Shown here: one piece after another, positions 1-4,969 of the stretch | Layout of the letters: every line of letters begins with the position of its first letter | How positions within the stretch are numbered: position 1 is the stretch's first letter | DNA from: Candidatus Kuenenia stuttgartensis | GTDB lineage: Bacteria; Bacteroidota; Bacteroidia; Chitinophagales; Chitinophagaceae | Direction: 5' to 3' | Length of the DNA: 6,177 bases | Assembly (NCBI GenBank): GCA_943330835.2 | Contig: CALQJH020000099.1 | Location: forward strand, 1 to 6,177 | Program-made: the position numbers and the translations under genes | The notes under the pieces: model-generated | Seen by the model: the letters and a program-made list of their open reading frames with translations, nothing else | The model's database searches: none | Told to the model about the DNA's origin: nothing

Positions 1-14
1 TATAAACAGTAAAA

Positions 15-527
15 TTATTTAACAAGATCGAAAAGCTCTGCATCCCATTTGCCCGTTTTGCCATACTCAACTACCCGGCCCACTTCTTTGCCTTCTTTCA
101 TTACAATTATGGTGGGAACATTTTTAATATTAAACAACTGCGATAAATTTCCAATTGATTTTTTATCTCTGTCTACTCCAAAGAAAACAATGGAAGTATC
201 TGAAAAATCTGCCAAATCTTGTGCTTTGTAAAATTTAGGAAGAATAAATTGGGTATCATCGCACCAAGTGCCGCCAAATATCAAAAAGGACACTTTACTT
301 TTATTTAATCTTAGTGCATTAACAAAATTGCTGTCAGGTGTGTACCCTTTTTGATTTTGAGAAAACCAGTCAAATGATTTTTCTTGTTGAAGTGCAATTT
401 TCTCCACTAATCCCTGAAAGATTAGTGCCTGAGGATTTTTAGGATCAGTAGAAACCATATAGGTGATTTGAGAAGTAGCGGTAAAGGATGATAGTACACA
501 GAAAAAGATAACAATCGATTTTTTCAT
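15..527 (-). CDS. Secreted thioredoxin-fold protein with a single active-site Cys (WCDDT)
   Basis: This 170-residue protein begins with a signal peptide: MKKS, then a hydrophobic stretch at about 5-17, then TATSQ, with likely signal peptidase I cleavage after Gln20, a common Bacteroidetes ending. There is no lipobox, so it is probably soluble in the periplasm. The thioredoxin fold covers about 75-165: a beta strand (VSFLIFGG), the active-site segment W88-C89-D90-D91-T92, a strand IVFFGVD at 113-119, and the cis-proline loop V137-P138-T139 followed by the strand IIVM. The second Cys of the usual WCxxC is Thr92. The only other Cys (Cys10) lies in the signal peptide, so the mature protein should have one thiol. 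A classical dithiol reductase cycle is therefore not expected; monothiol, mixed-disulfide or non-redox roles are possible. The ATG lies 4 bp after the stop of the MerR gene, indicating co-transcription and probably translational coupling. The fold is confident; the substrate is unknown. Confidence 0.85.
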   Translation of the reverse strand: MKKSIVIFFCVLSSFTATSQITYMVSTDPKNPQALIFQGLVEKIALQQEKSFDWFSQNQKGYTPDSNFVNALRLNKSKVSFLIFGGTWCDDTQFILPKFYKAQDLADFSDTSIVFFGVDRDKKSIGNLSQLFNIKNVPTIIVMKEGKEVGRVVEYGKTGKWDAELFDLVK

Positions 528-531
528 ATTT

Positions 532-1086
532 TTACAAGCCTGTTTTTAACTCCTGCAAAAAAGATTTTAAATTTTTCAATGACTCAATCATTTCATGCTT
601 TTTATCTGCATGCTTGTTTTTCTTTAAAAAATCTTTCGCGCCGTCAATGGTAAACTTTCTTTCCCGTAACAAACTATAAATCAGTTTCAGATTTTTTATA
701 TCCTCAGGTCTGAAAAGACGATCCCCCTTTCCATTTTTTTTGGGTTTCAAAATATCGAACTCATTTTCCCAAAAACGAATTAAAGAATGATTAACCTTAA
801 ACATTTCAGAAACGGCTCCAATACTGTAATAACGTTTGGAAAACAAAATTTCGTCTTCAGGAATATCAATCAAATTAAGGCCGGCAGCCATATCGCTAAG
901 CTTCATTCTGCCTCTGGTAGATTTTTTATTTAGATCCAATGGCTTTCTTTCAAACTTTGGCCTGACATCTACTTCGATGGGCTCCTGTTGAATAGTTGCA
1001 ATTGGTGGGGGAACTAATTTTTTGGCGACAGGTTTTGATGGTTCTTCAGAAAAATCAAAATTAAAAGCGGATTGTTGTAGTGCCAT
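532..1086 (-). CDS. MerR-type HTH transcriptional regulator with long N-terminal extension
   Basis: This is a 184-residue DNA-binding protein. The MerR-like winged HTH is at about 86-155: YYSIGAVSEMF (helix-turn-helix start), VNHSLIRFWENEF (recognition helix region), then the wing with KNGKGDRLFRPEDI, and helices through RERKFTIDGAKDFL. Residues 160-182 form a short Lys/Leu-rich helix suited to dimerisation. No effector-binding domain follows, and the protein has no cysteines, so thiol-based metal or redox sensing as in MerR or SoxR is ruled out. Residues 1-60 are Pro/Lys-rich and probably disordered. A second block at 58-84 (TRGRMKLSDM, then DIPEDEILFSK) leads into the HTH. From memory, this resembles a MerR-like family widespread in Bacteroidetes that often sits beside an M23 peptidase and alaS. 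It lies 49 bp after the peptidase gene with no promoter match in the gap, so it is probably read from the promoter near 2206-2236. Its targets are unknown; binding its own operon promoter is an inference. Confidence 0.88.
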   Translation of the reverse strand: MALQQSAFNFDFSEEPSKPVAKKLVPPPIATIQQEPIEVDVRPKFERKPLDLNKKSTRGRMKLSDMAAGLNLIDIPEDEILFSKRYYSIGAVSEMFKVNHSLIRFWENEFDILKPKKNGKGDRLFRPEDIKNLKLIYSLLRERKFTIDGAKDFLKKNKHADKKHEMIESLKNLKSFLQELKTGL

Positions 1087-1135
1087 TTTGTTTCGTATAA
1101 TATTGAGAATTAAAATTAAAACAAGTTAAATAAAG

Positions 1136-2110
1136 TTAATCAAAACTTTTTGCACTTCCATTAGCAGCAAGCTTTAATAGGCGGTCGTATTGTTCAGCAT
1201 TTAAATCATTATAAAAAAAGTAAACTGGGTCCACTTCCTGGTTATTAATATGCACTTCATAATGACAATGAGGACCGGTGCTTTTACCCGTGCTACCAAC
1301 CCATCCTATTATCTGGCCTCTTTTAACCCGTTGCCCTTGTCTAACCTTTATTCTAACCATATGGCCATACAAAGATTGGTATCCATACCCATGATTAATC
1401 ACCACATGATTGCCAAATCCATTAGATGAATTCCCGGCTGTTTTGACTACTCCGTTTCCAGTGGCATAAATAGGTGTGCCCTGACGAGCAGTAAAGTCAA
1501 GGCCTTTGTGAAATTTTGGCGTACCATAAACCGGATCAATTCTCATTCCAAATCCACTAGCAATATGGTCGAGTTGCTTATTACTAACGGGCTGTATCGC
1601 AGGAATACTGGCTAGTTTTACATCTTGATTTTTAATCAAATGCGCAATATTATCATAACTCTTGAATTGAAAAATCATTCTGGCACCAATATTATTCAAC
1701 TGTTGAGCAATCTCATTTCCAATCTCATCTCCATCCATTTCCTTCATTTTTTCAACTTCCTTCTTCTTCTCAATCAATTTAGCACGGGCACTATCCGGAA
1801 TTGGATTGGCTTCAAAAATAGAACGGTAAACTTCATTGTCCCTTTTTTCCAATGTTGCCATTTGGCTCTGTAATTCACTGATTTTATCACTCAATTGATT
1901 GTAATTATCTTTCAATACCTCAATTTTCCTTCTTGACTCTATTTCAGTTGGTTTTGGGAAAAATCGGATATACAAATAAATGACAATTGATGAAGCTACA
2001 AGGAGACTTGAAAAAATACCGAAAAAACGTAATAATTTAACACGAAAAGGCGTCACGAGCTTTTCGTAACGAAGTGTATGTGTATTGTAGAAATATTTTA
2101 TTTTTTTCAT
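1136..2110 (-). CDS. Membrane-anchored M23 (LytM/peptidoglycan endopeptidase-type) metallopeptidase
   Basis: From the ATG at 2108-2110 this is 324 residues. A basic cytoplasmic N-terminus (MKKIKYFYN...) is followed by one membrane segment at about 29-49. A predicted coiled coil at about 58-95 and a charged helical stretch at 108-125 would be periplasmic. The M23 domain spans about 182-297. Its zinc ligands are His201 and Asp205 (HKGLD) and His283 (HCHYEV); the supporting catalytic histidines are His250 (LYGH) and His281. All the expected residues are present, so it is probably an active zinc peptidase cutting peptidoglycan cross-bridges or stem peptides, unlike inactive EnvC/NlpD-type activators. 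A TTG three codons upstream (2117-2119) could extend it to 327 residues. I prefer the ATG because family members, from memory, start with a similar short basic MxKxKYxY sequence. It is the first gene of the leftward operon and divergent from alaS. Confidence 0.92.
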   Translation of the reverse strand: MKKIKYFYNTHTLRYEKLVTPFRVKLLRFFGIFSSLLVASSIVIYLYIRFFPKPTEIESRRKIEVLKDNYNQLSDKISELQSQMATLEKRDNEVYRSIFEANPIPDSARAKLIEKKKEVEKMKEMDGDEIGNEIAQQLNNIGARMIFQFKSYDNIAHLIKNQDVKLASIPAIQPVSNKQLDHIASGFGMRIDPVYGTPKFHKGLDFTARQGTPIYATGNGVVKTAGNSSNGFGNHVVINHGYGYQSLYGHMVRIKVRQGQRVKRGQIIGWVGSTGKSTGPHCHYEVHINNQEVDPVYFFYNDLNAEQYDRLLKLAANGSAKSFD

Positions 2111-2120
2111 TCTGTTCAAA

Positions 2121-2137
2121 AGCCTTAATCAAGGGCT
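2121..2137 (-). promoter_or_regulatory. Small stem-loop just before the M23 start codon
   Basis: In the leftward transcript AGCC-C-UU / GAUU / AA-GGCU can fold into a six-pair stem with one bulged C and a four-base loop. It ends 10 bases before the ATG at 2110 and is followed by UUUUG, and it sits between the predicted transcription start near 2200 and the start codon. It could affect ribosome access or cause weak attenuation. The stem is short and this is AT-rich DNA, so chance is quite possible. Confidence 0.25.
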
Positions 2138-2195
2138 CAAAAAATCAACGTTAATCATTAAATTGCAGACCAGTAATCCTGGGCAACGATTTATC

Positions 2196-2221
2196 TATTG
2201 GGTTACAAATATAACCCGATA
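2196..2221. repeat. 26-bp inverted repeat TATTGGGTTA-N6-TAACCCGATA over the -7 box
   Basis: The arms are 10 bp with one non-Watson-Crick position (T2199 with G2218). The inner GGGTTA/TAACCC pairs are perfect and the loop is CAAATA. On the plus strand the odd position is a U-G wobble, giving a continuous 10-pair RNA stem; on the minus strand it is an A-C mismatch. The repeat covers the -7 element of the leftward promoter and lies 38 bp before the alaS ATG. It may be a DNA operator, or a hairpin in the alaS leader if alaS transcription starts upstream of it. Confidence 0.5.
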
Positions 2222-2225
2222 ATTG
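2198..2225 (+). promoter_or_regulatory. Weak candidate promoter for alaS, overlapping the leftward promoter
   Basis: TTG (2198-2200), 19 bases, then TAATTG (2220-2225) on the plus strand. The second element is a poor, shortened version of TAnnTTTG. If used, transcription would start near 2230 with a leader of about 30 bases. It is listed because nothing better was found before alaS. It would lie face to face with the leftward promoter, so the two could not be occupied together. Confidence 0.2.
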
Positions 2226-2236
2226 CCAATTAACAA
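2206..2236 (-). promoter_or_regulatory. Bacteroidetes-type promoter for the M23-MerR-thioredoxin operon
   Basis: Read on the minus strand, TTG (2236-2234, within GTTG) is followed by 20 bases and then TATATTTG (2213-2206). This matches the known Bacteroidetes sigma-ABfr pattern, a -33 TTTG/TTG and a -7 TAnnTTTG, with acceptable spacing. Transcription would start near 2200 and give a leader of roughly 90 bases before the M23 ATG. I found no other TAnnTTTG on this strand in the gaps upstream of the MerR or thioredoxin genes, which supports a single operon promoter here. It is a pattern match, not a measured start. Confidence 0.55.
2220..2232. promoter_or_regulatory. Perfect dyad TAATTG-C-CAATTA inside the promoter spacer (candidate operator)
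   Basis: This 13-bp inverted repeat has 6-bp perfect arms and a single central base. It lies wholly within the 20-bp spacer between the -33 and -7 elements of the leftward promoter. MerR-family regulators characteristically bind dyads in this position within long spacers, and the operon it would control encodes a MerR-type protein, so it is a candidate autoregulatory operator. The arms are AT-rich, so a chance dyad cannot be excluded. Confidence 0.35.
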
Positions 2237-2259
2237 CGCATTCAAACAACTGAGCTATC

Positions 2260-4890
2260 ATGACGGCATCTGAGATAAGAAAACATTTCCTTGATTTTTT
2301 TCAATCCAAACAACATACTATTGTTTCTTCTGCGCCTATTGTGGTGAAAAATGACCCCACTTTGCTTTTTACTAATGCGGGAATGAATCAGTTTAAAGAT
2401 TATTTTTTAGGAAACAAATTGGCCCCATCCCCGCGTATCGCGGATACTCAAAAATGTCTTCGGGTAAGCGGCAAGCACAATGACCTTGAAGAAGTAGGCG
2501 TAGATACTTATCACCATACGATGTTTGAAATGCTCGGCAACTGGAGCTTTGGCGATTATTTCAAAAGAGAAGCTATCGAATGGAGCTGGGAATTGCTTAC
2601 TGAAGTTTTTAAATTAGATAAAGATAGACTCTACGTAACCGTTTTTGAAGGTGATGCAAAAGAAAAATTACCTACAGATGACGAAGCTGCAACCGAATGG
2701 AAAAAATGGGTTGCCCCTGACAGAATTTTATTAGGCAATAAAAAAGATAATTTCTGGGAAATGGGTGATACCGGACCTTGTGGGCCTTGTACCGAAATTC
2801 ATGTTGATTGTCGGTCGGAAGAAGAAAGAAAAAAAATTGATGGAAGCACTTTGGTCAACAATGACCATCCACAAGTAATTGAAATCTGGAACAATGTATT
2901 CATCCAATTCAACAGAAAAAAAGATGGTACACTAGAACCATTACCTGCTCAACATGTAGACACAGGAATGGGATTTGAAAGATTAGTGCGCGTAATACAA
3001 AATAAACAAAGCAATTACGACACCGATGTATTCAGTGAAACAATAGCTACAACAGAAAAAATTACCCAAAAAAAATACCAGGCACTCGATGATAAAGAAA
3101 GCATTGCATTCAGGGTACTCGCTGATCATATTCGTGCCATATCGTTTACCATTGCAGATGGGCAATTGCCTTCCAATACTGGCGCTGGATACGTTATTCG
3201 CAGAATTTTAAGAAGAGCAGTTCGTTACTATTATTCTTACCTCGATTACAAACAGCCTTTATTGTTTCAATTGTTGCCAGTGATCGCAGCACAATTCAAA
3301 GATGTTTTTCCGGAGCTTATTCAACAGCAGGATTTCGTTGGGAAAGTAATTAAAGAAGAGGAAGAAGCTTTTTTAAGGACGCTTGAAAAAGGATTAAAGA
3401 GAATGGATAGTATTATCAATAATGCAAAAACACAATCTTTATCCAACATAACAGGAACCGATGCTTTTGAACTCCTTGATACCTTTGGCTTCCCTATAGA
3501 TTTAACCAGATTGATTGCACAGGAAAATAATTTGAATGTGGATGAGGAAGGTTTCGAAAAAGAAATGCAAGTGCAGAAAGACAGAAGTCGCGCTGCAACT
3601 GCATTAGATACGGAGGATTGGCAAGTCGTAAATGAAGGCAATAGTACTGGATTCGTTGGATATGATAACTTAGAAGTATCAACAAAAATCCTTCGTTACA
3701 GAAAAGTTTCAGGAAAGGGAAAGGAATTGTTTCAGCTTGTGCTGGAATCGACTCCCTTCTATGCAGAAAGTGGCGGTCAAGTTGGCGATGCAGGTACATT
3801 AAATATTAATAACACTATTATCAATATCATTGACACCAAAAAGGAAAATGATTTGATTATTCATTTTACGGAAAGTATTCCTGCTGTGTTGAGCGGAACT
3901 GTAACGGCAAAAGTTGATGCAAAAAAAAGAAAATCGATTACCATTCACCATAGTGTCACCCATTTGATGCATGCAGCTCTTAGGGAAATTCTGGGAAAAC
4001 ATGTGGCACAAAAAGGCAGCATGGTTAATGAAGAACAACTTCGTTTTGATTTTTCTCATTTCGCCAAAGTAACCGATGAGGAATTGAGTGATGTGGAGAA
4101 AATAGTGAATGAAAAAATCAGAGAAAATATTCCGGTGGTTATCAAATCAATGTCAAAAGATGAAGCTATTGCTTTAGGTGCAATGGCTTTATTTGGCGAA
4201 AAATATGGAGATGTTGTAAGAGTTGTGGTTATGGATCCTGCCTATTCAATTGAGTTGTGCGGAGGTACACATGTAGGACATACCGGTGAGATGGGCTATT
4301 TTAAAATCAAGCATGAAAGCGCAGTAGCAGCTGGGGTTAGACGTATAGAAGCCGCTTCAGGAAAAGCTGCAGAAGCTATTATTATTGAGCAATCAGAACA
4401 ACTCAACTCAATAAAAGAGCAACTGAAAAATCCAAAGGAATTAGGAAAAGCTATTGAAAATTTATTGTTAGAAAATAATTCATTGGCAAAAAGAATTGAA
4501 TCTTTAGAAGCTCGCCAATTAGTAGGTATTAGAAATGAATTGATGCAAAAAGATGAAATTATTAATAATGTAAGTTTCATTGGAGAAATTGTGGAAGTCC
4601 CTAGTGCGGATGCTTTAAAGAAATTATGCTTCGATTTGAAACACCATATTCACGATCACGTTATAGTGCTTTGTACAAATATTGGCGGAAAGGCATTTGT
4701 TGCTATTGGAATTAGCGAAACCGTTGTTGCTGCTAAAAATCTCGATGCGGGGAAATTAATCAAAGAAGTGGTGGGGCCATTAATCAACGGAGGTGGTGGC
4801 GGACAAAAGACTTTGGCAACTGCCGGTGGACAGGAAGTGGGTAAATTAAAAGAAGTAATTGATGAAGTAAGAAAGCTATTATCAAAATAA
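2260..4890 (+). CDS. alaS: Alanine--tRNA ligase (AlaRS)
   Basis: AlaRS is a cytoplasmic class II synthetase that attaches alanine to tRNA-Ala and hydrolyses mischarged Ser- and Gly-tRNA(Ala). At 876 residues it is full length for the family. The aminoacylation core is at about 1-240, with TNAGMNQFKDYFLG, the KCLRVSGKHNDLE block (Arg68), DTGPCGPCTEIH and the class II motif 3 segment at 234-241 (DTGMGFER). The tRNA-recognition region follows (LADHIRAISF, then SNTGAGYVIRRILRRA). The editing domain carries the expected metal-binding set His564 and His568 (HSVTH) with Cys667 and His671 (CGGTH), so proofreading should be intact. A helical linker at about 710-760 leads to the C-Ala domain with its glycine-rich GGGGG loop at 844-848. 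The ATG at 2260 fits the family N-terminus (MTASEIRKHFLDFF); there is no Shine-Dalgarno, as is usual in this phylum. No internal stop or frameshift was seen. gatB follows 79 bp later on the same strand. Confidence 0.99.
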   Translation: MTASEIRKHFLDFFQSKQHTIVSSAPIVVKNDPTLLFTNAGMNQFKDYFLGNKLAPSPRIADTQKCLRVSGKHNDLEEVGVDTYHHTMFEMLGNWSFGDYFKREAIEWSWELLTEVFKLDKDRLYVTVFEGDAKEKLPTDDEAATEWKKWVAPDRILLGNKKDNFWEMGDTGPCGPCTEIHVDCRSEEERKKIDGSTLVNNDHPQVIEIWNNVFIQFNRKKDGTLEPLPAQHVDTGMGFERLVRVIQNKQSNYDTDVFSETIATTEKITQKKYQALDDKESIAFRVLADHIRAISFTIADGQLPSNTGAGYVIRRILRRAVRYYYSYLDYKQPLLFQLLPVIAAQFKDVFPELIQQQDFVGKVIKEEEEAFLRTLEKGLKRMDSIINNAKTQSLSNITGTDAFELLDTFGFPIDLTRLIAQENNLNVDEEGFEKEMQVQKDRSRAATALDTEDWQVVNEGNSTGFVGYDNLEVSTKILRYRKVSGKGKELFQLVLESTPFYAESGGQVGDAGTLNINNTIINIIDTKKENDLIIHFTESIPAVLSGTVTAKVDAKKRKSITIHHSVTHLMHAALREILGKHVAQKGSMVNEEQLRFDFSHFAKVTDEELSDVEKIVNEKIRENIPVVIKSMSKDEAIALGAMALFGEKYGDVVRVVVMDPAYSIELCGGTHVGHTGEMGYFKIKHESAVAAGVRRIEAASGKAAEAIIIEQSEQLNSIKEQLKNPKELGKAIENLLLENNSLAKRIESLEARQLVGIRNELMQKDEIINNVSFIGEIVEVPSADALKKLCFDLKHHIHDHVIVLCTNIGGKAFVAIGISETVVAAKNLDAGKLIKEVVGPLINGGGGGQKTLATAGGQEVGKLKEVIDEVRKLLSK

Positions 4891-4957
4891 ATTGGATTGT
4901 CTTTTTAATTATTATAGAGGATTTTAAAATACTAGCGAACTACACCATTTATTAATA

Positions 4958-4965
4958 TATTTTTG
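4958..4965 (+). promoter_or_regulatory. TAnnTTTG match (TATTTTTG) just before gatB
   Basis: TATTTTTG fits the Bacteroidetes -7 consensus, but no TTG lies at the expected distance upstream (around 4935-4938), so this is half a promoter at best. If active, transcription would start within a base or two of the gatB GTG at 4970 and give a nearly leaderless mRNA. Read-through from alaS across the 79-bp gap is the simpler source of gatB transcript, since I see no convincing terminator there. Confidence 0.22.
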
Positions 4966-4969
4966 TTTA

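Noticed and set aside
1625..1873. Plus-strand open frame inside the M23 gene
   Set aside because: It is opposite the coiled-coil region of the peptidase; the Leu/Ile/Phe-rich translation is what antisense of Lys/Glu-rich coding produces. No start context or family resemblance.
2117..2119. TTG as the M23 start codon
   Set aside because: Only three codons precede a good ATG whose product matches the expected short basic N-terminus; the ATG is preferred, although TTG is not excluded.
2111..2259. T-box or other tRNA-sensing riboswitch before alaS
   Set aside because: The gap is too short and lacks the T-box consensus and antiterminator. T-boxes are a Firmicutes/Actinobacteria feature. Only simple inverted repeats are present.
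3921..3933. Run of eight A's in alaS as a programmed frameshift or phase-variation site
   Set aside because: The frame continues correctly into the HSVTH editing motif with family-normal length. Such A-runs recur at Lys codons in this AT-rich gene, and no stimulatory structure was seen.
3321..4059. Minus-strand open frames inside alaS
   Set aside because: alaS is intact and conserved through this stretch; the antisense frames overlap one another and have low-complexity, Ser/Phe-rich translations.
4891..4969. Rho-independent terminator after alaS
   Set aside because: There is no GC-rich stem followed by a T-run. The palindrome ATTTTAAAAT (4921-4930) is AT-only and likely chance; the TTTTT at 4902-4906 has no stem before it.
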